From Alphaproteobacteria bacterium (GTDB lineage: Bacteria > Pseudomonadota > Alphaproteobacteria > Rickettsiales > VGDC01), in NCBI GenBank assembly GCA_022450665.1, contig JAKUPQ010000016.1, forward strand, positions 1 to 37,654: a DNA stretch of 37,654 bases, in the 5' to 3' direction. The notes below the pieces were generated by a model. That model saw only the letters and a program-made list of their open reading frames with translations, was not told where the DNA came from and did not search any database. The translations under genes and the position numbers were made by a program. Shown piece after piece: positions 16,577-27,100 of the stretch (the first letter of the stretch is position 1; each line of letters opens with the position of its first letter).

Positions 16577-17816
16577 TAATACATTCTCCATATAAATCCA
16601 CTCCGGCATTCAACGGGTCAATCCCTAAATGCGACGCGATAGTTTGCCCAATATCTGCAAAAGTTTCACGCAGCCCTACATTGATGGGCGGCAGACTGGG
16701 ACCAAATGCCAAAACCGGCACATATTCACGTGTATGGTCGGTTCCCGACCATGTTGGGTCGCAGCCATGATCTGCGGTTAGAAACACAATATCGCCCGGC
16801 TTTAATGCCGCCATCATCGCCGGAATATACCTGTCAAAATGCTCAAGCGCCGCAGCATATCCTGCTACGTTGCGGCGGTGGCCATATTCCATATCAAAAT
16901 CCACAAAATTCGATACCACCAGACTTCCGCCAACGGCTTGCTTTATCGCATCAAGGGTTTTTTCCATTATTTCGGCATTGCCCGTGGCTTTAATGATTTT
17001 TCCGGTGCCTTGATGGGCAAAAATATCGCCAATTTTGCCAATAGAAATTACATTTCCGCCGGCCTGCTCTACTCGCAGCAATAATGTTGGTTCTGAAGGC
17101 GGCACAGCAAGGTCTTTGCGGTTTCCGGTGCGCTTGAAGTCACCGGCGCACTCGCCAGTAAATGGCCGCGCTATCACCCGCCCAACATTATACTCATCCA
17201 CCAATTTGCGTGCTAGGTACGACAGCTCATATAGCCTGTCCAGTCCAAAATGTTTTTCATGCGCTGCAATCTGAAACACACTATCCGCCGATGTATATAT
17301 AATAGGCTTACCCGTGCGGATATGCTCTTCACCCAACGCGTCCAGAATTACCGTACCAGAAGAATGGACATTACCCAAAACTCCGGGCAATCCCCCTTGA
17401 TCTATTAACGCATTTACGAGTTCCTCAGGAAAACATGGTGACGTATCAGGAAAAAATCCCCACTCCCATTCCACGGGTAATCCTGCCATTTCCCAATGGC
17501 CAGAAGGAGTATCTTTACCATAGCTTTTTTCAGCCGCAGCTCCATAAAACCCACCTTTAAGCTCTACCGCCTCAACTCCGGCGGCATAGCTTCCGGTAGC
17601 AGATTTGTGTGCCTCTCCCAGACCAAGCGACAGCAAATGCGGAATGCGCAACGCACCGTCGCGCAACCCGTCACCATTGGCCTTTCCCTCGGCACATGCC
17701 TTAGCGATATGACCGAATGTATCGGATCCTTCATCGCCAAATTTTGCAGCATCGGGGGCAGCGCCAACGCCAAAACTATCCAGCACAAATATAAATGCCC
17801 GCCTGTCTTTTCGCAT
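16539..17816 (-). CDS. deoB: Phosphopentomutase
   Basis: 425 residues. The alkaline-phosphatase-superfamily start FIFVLDSFGVGAAPDA holds the metal Asp, KDTPSGHWEM is the phosphorylated-threonine segment, and FLTADHGCDPTW and DHTREYVP hold further metal ligands. It interconverts ribose/deoxyribose 1- and 5-phosphates, taking the product of DeoA and PNP into central metabolism. It starts 11 bases after deoA, and its tail of about 20 extra residues overlaps the add start. Confidence 0.96.
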   Translation of the reverse strand: MRKDRRAFIFVLDSFGVGAAPDAAKFGDEGSDTFGHIAKACAEGKANGDGLRDGALRIPHLLSLGLGEAHKSATGSYAAGVEAVELKGGFYGAAAEKSYGKDTPSGHWEMAGLPVEWEWGFFPDTSPCFPEELVNALIDQGGLPGVLGNVHSSGTVILDALGEEHIRTGKPIIYTSADSVFQIAAHEKHFGLDRLYELSYLARKLVDEYNVGRVIARPFTGECAGDFKRTGNRKDLAVPPSEPTLLLRVEQAGGNVISIGKIGDIFAHQGTGKIIKATGNAEIMEKTLDAIKQAVGGSLVVSNFVDFDMEYGHRRNVAGYAAALEHFDRYIPAMMAALKPGDIVFLTADHGCDPTWSGTDHTREYVPVLAFGPSLPPINVGLRETFADIGQTIASHLGIDPLNAGVDLYGECINDGAKQVRRQPA

Positions 17817-17827
17817 AACTGCTCCTG

Positions 17828-19183
17828 TTAGCTGGCCAAACGGTTTGTTTGCGCATTTTCACCACTGATACGCTGATGCACAATGGCAGGTTTTGTAACT
17901 TTTGCCGCATGAGCAGAAATTTTATACGCTGTGCGAATATCTTGCGCAGCGCGTTCTGCCTTATTTTGTGAAGAAGCGTGTACCAACGCTAAAGGCGTTG
18001 CACTATCTATAGCATCGCCAATACCTTTGAGCGCCGTTAAGCCAACACTATGGTCGATGCTGTCGCTTGGAATTCCGCGTCCTCCGCCCATGCGCAACAC
18101 AGCCATGCCCACGGCTTTGGTATCAACATTATTAATAATACCTTCTTCTTCACTAAATACTTCCAGCGTTACTTGCGCTTTTGGCAAATAGGTTTCGTAG
18201 TTTTCTACAAAATCGTTCGCGCCTCCTAAGGCTGCAACCATACGGCCAAATTTCTCTGCTGCTGCACCAGAATCAAGCGCTTCGTTCAGTTTTACGCGTG
18301 CTGCGTTTACATCACTATGCAATCCACCTAACACCAGCATTTCTGAACCCAGCGTCAAAACCACCTCTAGCAAGCGCGAATCACGTTCGGAGGTAGTTAA
18401 GAAACGTACGGTTTCTGCTATTTCCACAGCATTTCCTGCTGCACCGCCTAAAGGCTGCCCCATTTCTGTTACAAACGCAGTGGTGCGCAATCCTGCACCA
18501 TTTGCAACATCCACAATGCTTTGTGCCAACATTTGCGAATCTTCCATACGCTGCATAAATGCTCCGCTACCGGTTTTCACATCCATCACCAGCCCTTGCA
18601 GGCCAGAGGCAAGTTTTTTACATAAAATCGAGGCGGTAATCAGTGGAATAGACTCTACCGTAGCGGTTACATCACGTACGCCATATAAACGTTTATCCGC
18701 AGGGGCTAAATCGCCGGTTTGCCCAACGATGGCACAGCCGACCTCAGCGACGATATTTTTAAATTGCGCCATATCCTGTCCCACAGTATAACCCGCGATA
18801 CTTTCGAGCTTATCGAGTGTGCCGCCAGTATGGCCGAGTCCGCGTCCTGATATCATAGGCACATAGCCACCACAAGCCGCCACCATAGGCGCAAGCATCA
18901 AGCTGACTTTATCGCCAATTCCGCCGGTAGAATGTTTATCTACTACGGGGCCGTTAAGGTTTTTGTCGCGCCAGTCAATCACCATGCCGCTATGCGTCAT
19001 TGCGCGGGTGAGTGTCACGCTTTCGCTTGGCTCCATACCGTTTAAAAACACGGCCATAGCAAATGCGGCAACCTGTCCTTCGCTTGCAGAGCCATTGGCA
19101 ATGCCAGCTACCATTGTTTCTATCGCTTCATCCGACAGCACATGTCCGTCACGTTTTTGCGCAATTATTTCTTGAAATAGCAT
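17828..19183 (-). CDS. deoA: Thymidine phosphorylase
   Basis: 451 residues. The family signature SGRGLGHTGGTLDKLE is near residue 117, the phosphate-binding KHSTGGIGDKVSL near residue 83, and ALITASILCKK-like text (PLITASILCKKLASG) near residue 180. It phosphorolyses thymidine and deoxyuridine to base and deoxyribose 1-phosphate. It is second in the operon, 37 bases after the PNP gene, and followed by deoB. Confidence 0.95.
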   Translation of the reverse strand: MLFQEIIAQKRDGHVLSDEAIETMVAGIANGSASEGQVAAFAMAVFLNGMEPSESVTLTRAMTHSGMVIDWRDKNLNGPVVDKHSTGGIGDKVSLMLAPMVAACGGYVPMISGRGLGHTGGTLDKLESIAGYTVGQDMAQFKNIVAEVGCAIVGQTGDLAPADKRLYGVRDVTATVESIPLITASILCKKLASGLQGLVMDVKTGSGAFMQRMEDSQMLAQSIVDVANGAGLRTTAFVTEMGQPLGGAAGNAVEIAETVRFLTTSERDSRLLEVVLTLGSEMLVLGGLHSDVNAARVKLNEALDSGAAAEKFGRMVAALGGANDFVENYETYLPKAQVTLEVFSEEEGIINNVDTKAVGMAVLRMGGGRGIPSDSIDHSVGLTALKGIGDAIDSATPLALVHASSQNKAERAAQDIRTAYKISAHAAKVTKPAIVHQRISGENAQTNRLAS

Positions 19184-19220
19184 CGCTTCATCCTTTTATT
19201 TTTATATATTATTTTTATTG

Positions 19221-20072
19221 TTATGCTGCGACTTTCTGGGTCGCGAAGTGCTGTGCAAAAGCTGTTATCAGCTTTTTAATGTCTTCGGTTGCGCGTGCGG
19301 CAACAGTCACGGTTTGCTCGTGGCTTAATCCGGTAGCATCCATGCCGGCGCCCAAATTGGTAATTACAGACATTCCCGCTACTTTCATTCCGCAATGGCG
19401 CGCAATGATTGCCTCTGGTGCGGTAGACATACCCGCAGCATCAGCGCCCAATACACGGGCGGCACGAATTTCAGCTGGAGTTTCAAAATTAGGGCCAGGA
19501 AACCACATATACACCCCTTCATGCAGGGTAACGCCCGAATTTGCAGCAGCCTTGCGTAGCTCTACCGAATGGGCAGCGTCATATGCTTGTGACATGTCCA
19601 CAAACCGGTTGTCGCCTTGCTCGCCTGTGAGGGGGTTATTTACCGAAAAGAAAATATGATCCACAATCATCATCACCGATCCGGGGCCAACTTCTTCGCG
19701 CAAACTACCCGCTGCATTGGTAAGCATAATGGTTTCTACGCCAGCGGCTTTGAGCGAACGCAATGGCACTTTCATGGCTTGTACATTCCCACGCTCATAA
19801 TGATGTTCACGGCCTTTAAGAAGCAATACCGGAGTTTTTTCCAGATAGCCAAAAATCAGCTCTCCTGCATGGCCGCTTACGGTAGGGCGTGGGAAGTCGG
19901 CCAACTCATCATAGGACAGGTGTTTTGCGTCGGTGAGCGCTTCGGCCAAAGGCCCGACCCCCGATCCGAGTGTTATAGCAAGCTTAACATCTGCCCCGCC
20001 TATAAAATCACGAATACGTTTAGCGTTGTCTTGGATTACCGGATTATCTAATGGATCAATAATATGTGACAT
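19221..20072 (-). CDS. Purine nucleoside phosphorylase, trimeric type
   Basis: 283 residues, matching the trimeric PNP (PunA/XapA) class. TLGSGVGPLAEAL is the phosphate loop, GREHHYERG follows, and the purine site is represented by FPGPNFETPAEIRA and the Asn in VITNLGAGM. It cleaves inosine/guanosine with phosphate. It leads the salvage operon PNP-deoA-deoB-add. A strong ribosome site (GGGGGA) lies about five bases before the ATG. Confidence 0.94.
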   Translation of the reverse strand: MSHIIDPLDNPVIQDNAKRIRDFIGGADVKLAITLGSGVGPLAEALTDAKHLSYDELADFPRPTVSGHAGELIFGYLEKTPVLLLKGREHHYERGNVQAMKVPLRSLKAAGVETIMLTNAAGSLREEVGPGSVMMIVDHIFFSVNNPLTGEQGDNRFVDMSQAYDAAHSVELRKAAANSGVTLHEGVYMWFPGPNFETPAEIRAARVLGADAAGMSTAPEAIIARHCGMKVAGMSVITNLGAGMDATGLSHEQTVTVAARATEDIKKLITAFAQHFATQKVAA

Positions 20073-20265
20073 GCTGTTCCCCCATTTTATTATATTTAGT
20101 AGTATTATTTAGGGCGACACTATGCACGTTTAGCGGCTTTGTGTAAAGGAAATCACAGCACCCAAAACATGCAAATTTATGCTGCAATGCCACATAAACA
20201 CATAAAAAATATGTTTATTTGCTTTTTGCCATGAAACTGCAACAATGGGGTGCTAAATTAAACGA

Positions 20266-20919
20266 ATGAACAAAGTTTTTATGCAGACACATCTTCATGC
20301 TACGCAGCAATTTTATGAAGGCATGGCACAGGCTACACTGGATGCTAAATCTAAAGCGTTGCCATTACTGGTGAAGCAATTTGACATCAGAGGTCAAAAA
20401 TTAAAGGCCGAACAAGCGTTCAACAAGAATATATTATTCGATAAGCGCCTGCATCAAATACATAATGGCTTGCCTGGTGCACCTATATCCCATGCACTCT
20501 CACGCTTTTCATTAGAGTATTTTTGTAGCATGTCGGCCATTAACCTGTATCGCTTGACTCCCTTAATAGAGCAATTCAAAGCAGAGCTTATCACCGAGGC
20601 ATATTATGAATATTGCGAAACACAGGAAATAGAGTGGCTAGGGGTATATAACGCAGATATTCCCAATTTCAAGCGCGATACCGGCCATGCGCTTGGGCAG
20701 TTACGTTGCGATATTATTAAGCTTTATCTAACCGAGCTCAATGCAAAAAGTAGCCGTGATTCAGATATTTTCATCATTACTCGCCGTTTTTTAGAACGTC
20801 AGCAACTGGCAAAAAGCAGCGGTGTAGACGTGACGCCTGCTATGCATGAGGAATGTGCAAAAACTTTAGAAGTTAATGCGGGATGGTTGAAACGTTACTT
20901 GTCATTTCATCCGCTGTAG
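20266..20919 (+). CDS. Unknown 217-residue alpha-helical protein
   Basis: I do not recognise this family. The sequence is soluble, rich in Leu, Ala, Glu and Lys, with predicted helices and no signal or membrane segment. It has conserved-looking aromatic clusters (ITEAYYEYCETQEIEWLG). The start is ATG 20266; Met6 at 20281 is an alternative. It stands alone, divergent from the salvage operon across 193 bases and convergent with the gene at 20935. Confidence 0.6.
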   Translation: MNKVFMQTHLHATQQFYEGMAQATLDAKSKALPLLVKQFDIRGQKLKAEQAFNKNILFDKRLHQIHNGLPGAPISHALSRFSLEYFCSMSAINLYRLTPLIEQFKAELITEAYYEYCETQEIEWLGVYNADIPNFKRDTGHALGQLRCDIIKLYLTELNAKSSRDSDIFIITRRFLERQQLAKSSGVDVTPAMHEECAKTLEVNAGWLKRYLSFHPL

Positions 20920-20934
20920 CTAAAGAATCCAGCC

Positions 20935-21723
20935 TCAGGAATCGGCATCAGCCTCTGCATTACTATCTGCTTTATCACTAGACCCTTCAGGGGAAGCAGG
21001 TTTTTTGCGACTGCGTTTTAACGCCACCATTGAAGTAAAATACCCTCCTCCCGCAGCTTTTGGATCAGGCTTTTCCGCCTCATCTGCATTCTGTGTATTA
21101 GGAATGTCTTTCGGGCCTTTATAGTCGTTGCTATACGCGTCTAAATAAAAACCACCTTCTTCATTCACCTTAATTTCAAGCACATATTTTTGCGCCGGTG
21201 GTTCCTGCTGACGGCTGTAGATAATAAGGTATAGTTTGGTACTTAGTGGAATAGTAACTTCAGGAAATTCCTCGTGCAGCAGTTGCAATTCTTTTTGTGC
21301 CGCTTCCACGTTTTCATATATGCGCTTTTTCTTCACGCTGCGCAAAATAGGATGCCCCCAGTTGGGATGCTTGTGCTTGGGGCGCTGACGCTGGGGATGA
21401 TATTTAATGTCCGATTCGAGCTTTACCGCCTCAAGTGCAAACTTGCCATTGCGACGCTTTTTAATACCCACAACCGCATAATTGCCTGTATAACAATTCT
21501 TTTTTTCATCATCGGTAATGGCATAGCCTTTAATCCACAAAATGATGCTGTTGTCGTTCGACTCCTCGTTTTGGTGACGCGACAGCACAAAATGATTGCG
21601 AAACACCTGCAACTGTTGCTTGGCCTGCTCTTCGCTGGCAAAGCGATAAGTGCCAGCAAGCACCGCCCCAATGGTGGGGTGCATAACAGTGGCATAGCGG
21701 CGCGATTTATTGTTTGCAGTCAT
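20935..21723 (-). CDS. Unknown basic protein with acidic tail, downstream of cobT-like gene
   Basis: About 262 residues from the ATG at 21723, which has AGAG upstream; the longer frame to 21747 lacks a site. The body is basic (KYHPQRQRPKHKHP, RSVKKKRIYENV) and the last ~60 residues are low-complexity and acidic (EGSSDKADSNAEADADS). I do not recognise it. It lies 71 bases after the CobT-like gene on the same strand and may belong to the J/CobS/CobT transcript. The basic-acidic layout could mean nucleic-acid or multi-protein binding, which is inference. Confidence 0.6.
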   Translation of the reverse strand: MTANNKSRRYATVMHPTIGAVLAGTYRFASEEQAKQQLQVFRNHFVLSRHQNEESNDNSIILWIKGYAITDDEKKNCYTGNYAVVGIKKRRNGKFALEAVKLESDIKYHPQRQRPKHKHPNWGHPILRSVKKKRIYENVEAAQKELQLLHEEFPEVTIPLSTKLYLIIYSRQQEPPAQKYVLEIKVNEEGGFYLDAYSNDYKGPKDIPNTQNADEAEKPDPKAAGGGYFTSMVALKRSRKKPASPEGSSDKADSNAEADADS

Positions 21724-21794
21724 AAAAACTCTTAAAACCAATTTCACTTAACACAGTAGTGCAAAACGGTTAACAAGGGGTTAACAAACGAGAA

Positions 21795-23654
21795 TTATTG
21801 ATATTTTTTAACTTTCAGGCTGGGTATTTTATTTGAAGTATCATTAAACAATTCTGTTAATTCACGCACCATAGTGTCGCTTAATTCGTTTACATCTGTC
21901 AAGGTAACTGCACGATTATAGTACCGAGTTACATCATGTCCAATACCAATTGCAAGTAATTCCACAGGTGAACGGCTTTCAACATACTCAATCGCCTCGC
22001 GTAAGTGCCTATCGAGGTAAGAGCCATTATTCACTGAAAGCGTACTGTCATCCACAGGTGCGCCGTCAGAGATAACCATTAGAATTTTTCGATCTTCGCT
22101 GCGTGCCAGCAACCTGTCATGCGCCCAAAGCAGCGCTTCACCATCAATATTTTCTTTTAAAATACCGTCTTTCAGCATTAACCCCAAATTTTTGCGTCCA
22201 CGCATCCAACGCTGGTCGGCAGATTTATAGATGATATGGCGCAAATCATTCAACCGACCCGGGTTAGCGGGGCTGCCGTCCGTCACCCATTGTTTGCGCA
22301 CACTTCCTCCTTTCCAATCGCGGGTAGTAAAACCTAAAATTTCCACCTTGACCCCGCAGCGTTCTAAAGTGCGTGCTAGAATATCTGCACTTAACGCCGC
22401 CACAGTGATGGGTCTGCCGCGCATGGAACCGGAATTATCCAATAACAGCGTTACCACCGTATCGCGGAATTCTGCCTCATTTTCCTTTTTATAATAATAC
22501 GGAAAATCTGGCGAAATAACCACTTGTGGTAAACGTGAGGCGTCTATCATGCCCTCTTCCTGCTCGAATTCCCAATGGCGCAAACGGCGTGCCATTAACA
22601 ACCGCTGCAGGCGCGCTGCCAAACGACTGGTTACGCCATGAAACTGCATGAGTTTGGTGTCGAGTTGCTGCCTTAGCCGCGACAATTCCTCGGGGCTAGC
22701 AAGTTCATGCGCCATCACAATTTCATCATATTTTCGGGTATATATCTGATAAAAATCACTCTGTAGTGTGGCATCGCTGGATTTCTCCCAATTAGGCGTT
22801 GCTTCGGCATCTTCTTCCTCATTTTCACTCAGCTGCATGTCGTCCAGCATTGCCGGTGCGGGTATTTTTTGTGCGTCCTCATCAGGCATACGGTCTGTAG
22901 GCGAAGGACTGGCCGAGGCTTGCGTAGGCATTTCTTCCGTGTTTGTTAACTCGTCGCTATCGGTTTCTCCTTCTTCGTTTTGCTGGGTATTGGCGGCATT
23001 CGGATCACCTCGCGAAGCCATTCCATCGCCACTATCTATGTCTAAATTCTTCAGCAAATCGAACACAGCAGATGAAAACGCCTGTTGCGTGTCGATCCCT
23101 TTCGCTAGTGCAGCCAAGCTTTCACCAGCTTTTTGCTCTACTATTTTACGCCAATTATTTACCAATGTTTGCATTGCCGCAGGTGGTGCAATATTTAACG
23201 CTTTTTCACGTAACAAACATGCAAGAATGTCGCCTAGAGGAGGTTCGGCCTGATCAGAAACCCGTGAATAACCTTGAATTTCATACCAATTTGTATTGCG
23301 TGCGGTAATATTGTGCCGCACTCCATCCATCACTGCTGCACCCTTGCATTCAATTCGCGCAAGCTCTAGTTTGTCATAAATATCTGCGGCTTGCAGCGCA
23401 TGAGGGCGTGATTTTCGATGATGTTTTGCATTATGATGCTGTAGCACCAATGCCGATAAATCTGCCTCGCCGCGCACCTTATCCAACGATTCGTCAGAGG
23501 CAGGAAATGCAGCTAAAGCAATGGTCTTTCCGGTATATAGCGGATCATCGCCGGCAGCATTACTGCCCCAGGTTAGCTCCACCTCCTCTTGCGCTGATAA
23601 AGCCCGAGTGGCGGCAGCTATCGCCTGCATTTTGCTGGCAGTATCTCGATTCAT
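21795..23654 (-). CDS. cobT: CobT-like cobaltochelatase subunit with VWA domain
   Basis: 619 residues, the usual CobT length. An N-terminal helical region is followed by a long acidic stretch (~210-300, [17 protein letters not shown]) and a C-terminal von Willebrand A domain whose MIDAS motif is [10 protein letters not shown]; the metal threonine follows in the GFTTRDW region. With CobS it forms the ATPase partner of CobN in aerobic cobalt insertion into corrin. No cobN or other cobalamin gene is in view. It starts seven bases after cobS. Confidence 0.92.
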   Translation of the reverse strand: MNRDTASKMQAIAAATRALSAQEEVELTWGSNAAGDDPLYTGKTIALAAFPASDESLDKVRGEADLSALVLQHHNAKHHRKSRPHALQAADIYDKLELARIECKGAAVMDGVRHNITARNTNWYEIQGYSRVSDQAEPPLGDILACLLREKALNIAPPAAMQTLVNNWRKIVEQKAGESLAALAKGIDTQQAFSSAVFDLLKNLDIDSGDGMASRGDPNAANTQQNEEGETDSDELTNTEEMPTQASASPSPTDRMPDEDAQKIPAPAMLDDMQLSENEEEDAEATPNWEKSSDATLQSDFYQIYTRKYDEIVMAHELASPEELSRLRQQLDTKLMQFHGVTSRLAARLQRLLMARRLRHWEFEQEEGMIDASRLPQVVISPDFPYYYKKENEAEFRDTVVTLLLDNSGSMRGRPITVAALSADILARTLERCGVKVEILGFTTRDWKGGSVRKQWVTDGSPANPGRLNDLRHIIYKSADQRWMRGRKNLGLMLKDGILKENIDGEALLWAHDRLLARSEDRKILMVISDGAPVDDSTLSVNNGSYLDRHLREAIEYVESRSPVELLAIGIGHDVTRYYNRAVTLTDVNELSDTMVRELTELFNDTSNKIPSLKVKKYQ

Positions 23655-23661
23655 AAATTGC

Positions 23662-24654
23662 CTATGCCGGTATGCTTGAGCGTTGCACCGGATTAAGCTC
23701 TACATCAAAACAGCGCTGATAATATTCAGCCAAAACCGGACGCTCCATTTCATCGCATTTATTGTAAAATGTCACTTTAAATGCTTTATGCGGATCGTTA
23801 AAAATTTCGGTATTTTCTACCCATGTAATAACCGTGCGCGGCGACATGACCGTAGAAATATCTCCCTGCATTAACCCATGGCGGGTTAAATTTGCCATTG
23901 CCACCATTTTCGCCACCAGTTTTTTCTTTTCGCCCTTTGCGTAGACAGGAAACTTTTTGGTTACAATTTCCATTTCCTGATCTTCTGGCAGGTAGTTCAG
24001 TGTCGTCACCATATTCCAACGATCCATCTGCCCTTGATTAATTGGGTTTGTACCATGGTATAAACCCGTAGGATCGCCAAGGCCGATGGTGTTAGAGGTA
24101 GCAAATAATCGAAAATAGGGATGGGGATGCAACACACGATTCTGATCCAGCAAAGTCAGCTTCCCTTGCGCCTCTAATACCCGCTGTATCACAAACATTA
24201 CATCAGGACGACCTGCATCATATTCATCAAACACCAGCGCTACCGGACGCTGAAAACTCCACGGCAAAATTCCCTCGCGAAATTCGGTTACCTGCTTGCC
24301 ATCTTTAATCACAATGGCATCGCGGCCAATCAGATCAATACGGCTAATGTGACTATCGAGGTTAATGCGTATACATGGCCAGTTCAACCGTGCGGCAATC
24401 TGCTCGATATGCGTGGATTTGCCTGTGCCATGAAAGCCCTGCACCATCACTTTACGGTCATGGGCGAATCCCGCCAATAGCGCGTGGGTGGTTTCGAGTT
24501 CAAAATGATAGGATGGATCAATTTCCGGCACATGTTCACTATGCTGCGAAAATGCCGGAACATCCATGTCCAGATCCACGCCAAACACTTTGCGTGCCGA
24601 TACTGTTGTGTCGGGTGTTGCAGGTAAATCATCTATTGCTACTACCAAAACCAT
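23662..24654 (-). CDS. cobS: CobS-like AAA+ ATPase
   Basis: 330 residues. Walker [11 protein letters not shown] near residue 75, Walker [12 protein letters not shown] and sensor ATSNTIG are intact, as in CobS, the AAA+ subunit that forms a ring with CobT. AGGAGA lies almost against the ATG at 24654, so the TTG at codon 3, with six bases of spacing, may be the true start. The J-domain gene lies 82 bases upstream on the same strand. A MoxR-type chaperone role on a non-cobalamin target is possible given the missing cobN. Confidence 0.92.
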   Translation of the reverse strand: MVLVVAIDDLPATPDTTVSARKVFGVDLDMDVPAFSQHSEHVPEIDPSYHFELETTHALLAGFAHDRKVMVQGFHGTGKSTHIEQIAARLNWPCIRINLDSHISRIDLIGRDAIVIKDGKQVTEFREGILPWSFQRPVALVFDEYDAGRPDVMFVIQRVLEAQGKLTLLDQNRVLHPHPYFRLFATSNTIGLGDPTGLYHGTNPINQGQMDRWNMVTTLNYLPEDQEMEIVTKKFPVYAKGEKKKLVAKMVAMANLTRHGLMQGDISTVMSPRTVITWVENTEIFNDPHKAFKVTFYNKCDEMERPVLAEYYQRCFDVELNPVQRSSIPA

Positions 24655-24736
24655 TCTCCTATACGCATCTGAAACTCACATTGTTTCTCTATTCTCTATC
24701 ACAGACACGCACAATTTTTCTACTAACATCTTGGCA

Positions 24737-25330
24737 TCAGGACGACTCGGCACGTTTTTGCAAAAGCTTCATTAAGTCCTGATAGGCTTCAGTAACACGT
24801 TTAAAGCGGTCTTCGGCTCGCTTGTCACCACGATTCATATCTGGGTGATGCTTTTTCACTAACATCTTATATTGTTTTTTGATGTCCTGAAGCGTCACTT
24901 CACCCTCAAGGTTCAGTACTGCGAGTGCTTTATGTTCTTCATCAGTCATCATCATGGCTCTGGCACGTTGTTTCTGGTGCCGCTCAAAACTATGGCGCTG
25001 CCCTGTCAACATTTCGTGCAAGGCTTGCTCCAATTTCTGCTCATTAGTGTTTTGATAGTTGATTTTCCATGTTGGCCGATGCCCCAACATGGCGTCTTTC
25101 ATAAAATCTTCAATCTGACTGGCATGCATTCCCGTAAAATAATCCCAGCTGGCATTATAATCGCGCACATGATCGAGGCAAAACCAACGGTATTTATTTA
25201 GCTCTTGCGGGGAAAATGGTGCCTTATATTCACCGCCCAGTTCACAACCTGGCATATCGCAATCGGGCAAGTTGGGATCACGCACCACATTGGGCGGGGG
25301 TTTCGACGATGTTTTGCGAGGACGTGCCAT
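24737..25330 (-). CDS. J-domain protein (DnaJ family) linked to cobST
   Basis: 197 residues. The J domain is at the C-terminus (about 130-195), with the HPD motif in KKHHPDMNRG. The N-terminus has a paired-cysteine segment (DCDMPGCELGGEYKAP) and WFCLDHV, a likely small metal-binding knuckle, and lacks the Gly/Phe and zinc-finger domains of DnaJ. The same J-protein then CobS then CobT order occurs in many alphaproteobacteria. It would recruit Hsp70 to a specific client. Confidence 0.88.
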   Translation of the reverse strand: MARPRKTSSKPPPNVVRDPNLPDCDMPGCELGGEYKAPFSPQELNKYRWFCLDHVRDYNASWDYFTGMHASQIEDFMKDAMLGHRPTWKINYQNTNEQKLEQALHEMLTGQRHSFERHQKQRARAMMMTDEEHKALAVLNLEGEVTLQDIKKQYKMLVKKHHPDMNRGDKRAEDRFKRVTEAYQDLMKLLQKRAESS

Positions 25331-25392
25331 AGCTACATTATGCCCGTGCGCGCATTAACTGCGCAAGTAATTGTTGCACGTAACATTACACA

Positions 25393-26061
25393 TCACGCAG
25401 GGACAGCCGTGTTTTGCGTTTCTTCGTCTGTTTGCACTAAACCCAGCACTTCATTTGCCAGCGCTTTCACTTCTAGCGAGGCCTGATGACTCGGATTCGT
25501 TTCGGTAGCGGTACGGCCTTCGATAAGCGCACTGGCGAATAGCACACGATTACCTAATGTATGCTCCATCACATCTTCGCTGCCCAGTGTATCTAGCGCC
25601 ATTTGCGCAAGTTTAGAATGTGGAGAAACACGATTTAAAATCACTTTTACCAATTTACGCTCGTCTTTGGCCAATTTTAGCGTAGCCTGCGTCGCCCATA
25701 AATCGGTAGGGCTGGGTTGCACAGGCAGCAAAACCAAATCGGCTTCACGTATGGCGGTTTTTGCATCGGCTTCTGTATGGGGCGGGCTGTCGATAATAAT
25801 AAAATCATGATCGCGTTTTAAGCGGTTGATTTCACTGCTCACACGCCAGCCAGAAATGGTTGCAAAGCTCATTCCCGTATAGCCTTCGCCAAAACGCTCT
25901 TCGCGCAGCTTATGCCAATGAGCCAGACTGCCCTGTGGATCAATATCAATAACAGCAACGCGCTTGCCGCGCTGGCTTAGTGCCACAGCTAAATGCGCGG
26001 CTACAGTAGTTTTTCCGGCGCCGCCTTTTTGCTGTGCTATGGTGATGACGGTATGCGTCAT
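25393..26061 (-). CDS. ParA/MinD-type P-loop ATPase
   Basis: 222 residues. The deviant Walker A KGGAGKT is near residue 12, the switch region VIDIDPQGS near residue 38, and IIIDSPPHT near residue 90 is the Walker B-like strand. These are dimerising ATPases that position DNA or protein complexes. It has no adjacent ParB gene, so an orphan ParA function (plasmid-type or cargo-positioning) is possible. A good ribosome site GAGGA precedes the ATG. Confidence 0.9.
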   Translation of the reverse strand: MTHTVITIAQQKGGAGKTTVAAHLAVALSQRGKRVAVIDIDPQGSLAHWHKLREERFGEGYTGMSFATISGWRVSSEINRLKRDHDFIIIDSPPHTEADAKTAIREADLVLLPVQPSPTDLWATQATLKLAKDERKLVKVILNRVSPHSKLAQMALDTLGSEDVMEHTLGNRVLFASALIEGRTATETNPSHQASLEVKALANEVLGLVQTDEETQNTAVPA

Positions 26062-26140
26062 AATGTCCTCGCTATGGTATTATGTTGTAATTGCCGCGCA
26101 AAAACGTTAGTAAATAACGCTTTATTACTATCATAGTCCA

Positions 26141-27100
26141 ATGCCCATGTCTTGCACAATCCATGCCCCCAGCGAGAGTTTATTTGCCCAGTGCAGCGCA
26201 CGTCTAAATAACGGCCAACTGGTTGCATTCCCTACAGAAACCGTATATGGCTTAGGGGCAAATGCATGTGACGACCATGCAGTAGCGCGCATATATGAAG
26301 CAAAGCGCCGCCCCAGTTTTAACCCGTTGATAGTGCATTTAGCCAATGCCGCCCATGCCACTCGTTACATTTATGCCACTGATTTGTTTAACGCATTAAG
26401 CCGCGCTTTCTGGCCGGGTCCATGCACATTGATTGCTCAACGCCGCAAAGATTGTCCGTTATCGCTATTAGTCAGCGCAGGATTAGACAGTGTGGCTTTG
26501 CGAGTCCCTGCCCATTCCGTAGCCCAGCAGTTGCTTGTTGCAAGTGGCCTTCCCCTCGCCGCTCCAAGCGCCAACCGCTCTGGACGCATTAGCCCCACCT
26601 TAGCGCAGCATGTTGCGAGTGAATTTGCCGATAGCAATATTCCTGTAATTGATGGTGGTGCTTGCGCAATGGGCGTGGAATCTACCGTGATTGATGCCCG
26701 TGGCGAAATCCCAGTTATTTTACGCCCCGGCAATATTACCCATGAAGATATTGCGCAGGTTTGGAACACCCCTGCAAGCTTTGCAACTGATGCCCCTGCC
26801 GAACATCGCTCGCCGGGTATGCTACTTAGTCACTATGCGCCCGACCGCCCAGTGAGGCTGGACGCCACCCACGCCGAAAAAGGCGAGGCATTTTTAACAT
26901 TTGGCGCAGATTACAAAGGGGATATCAACCTTAGTGAAAACGGCAATCTTACCGAGGCCGCCGCCAATTTGTTCGCTGCATTACGCTTGCTTGACAATTC
27001 ACGCTATGCCAGCATTGCCGTAGCCCCTATTCCACACACAGGCTTAGGCATTGCAATTAACGACAGACTAAAACGCGCCGCCGCACCCCGCGCAGAATGA
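26141..27100 (+). CDS. Threonylcarbamoyl-AMP synthase (Sua5-type, two domains)
   Basis: 319 residues. The YrdC domain shows FPTETVYGLGANA, the KRRPSFNPLIVH segment and SANRSGRISPT. A ~100-residue C-terminal Sua5 domain follows after a linker including SPGMLLSHYAPDRPV. It makes threonylcarbamoyl-adenylate for t6A37 of tRNA. The start is the ATG at 26141; a second ATG two codons on is possible. It is divergent from the ParA gene. Confidence 0.95.
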   Translation: MPMSCTIHAPSESLFAQCSARLNNGQLVAFPTETVYGLGANACDDHAVARIYEAKRRPSFNPLIVHLANAAHATRYIYATDLFNALSRAFWPGPCTLIAQRRKDCPLSLLVSAGLDSVALRVPAHSVAQQLLVASGLPLAAPSANRSGRISPTLAQHVASEFADSNIPVIDGGACAMGVESTVIDARGEIPVILRPGNITHEDIAQVWNTPASFATDAPAEHRSPGMLLSHYAPDRPVRLDATHAEKGEAFLTFGADYKGDINLSENGNLTEAAANLFAALRLLDNSRYASIAVAPIPHTGLGIAINDRLKRAAAPRAE

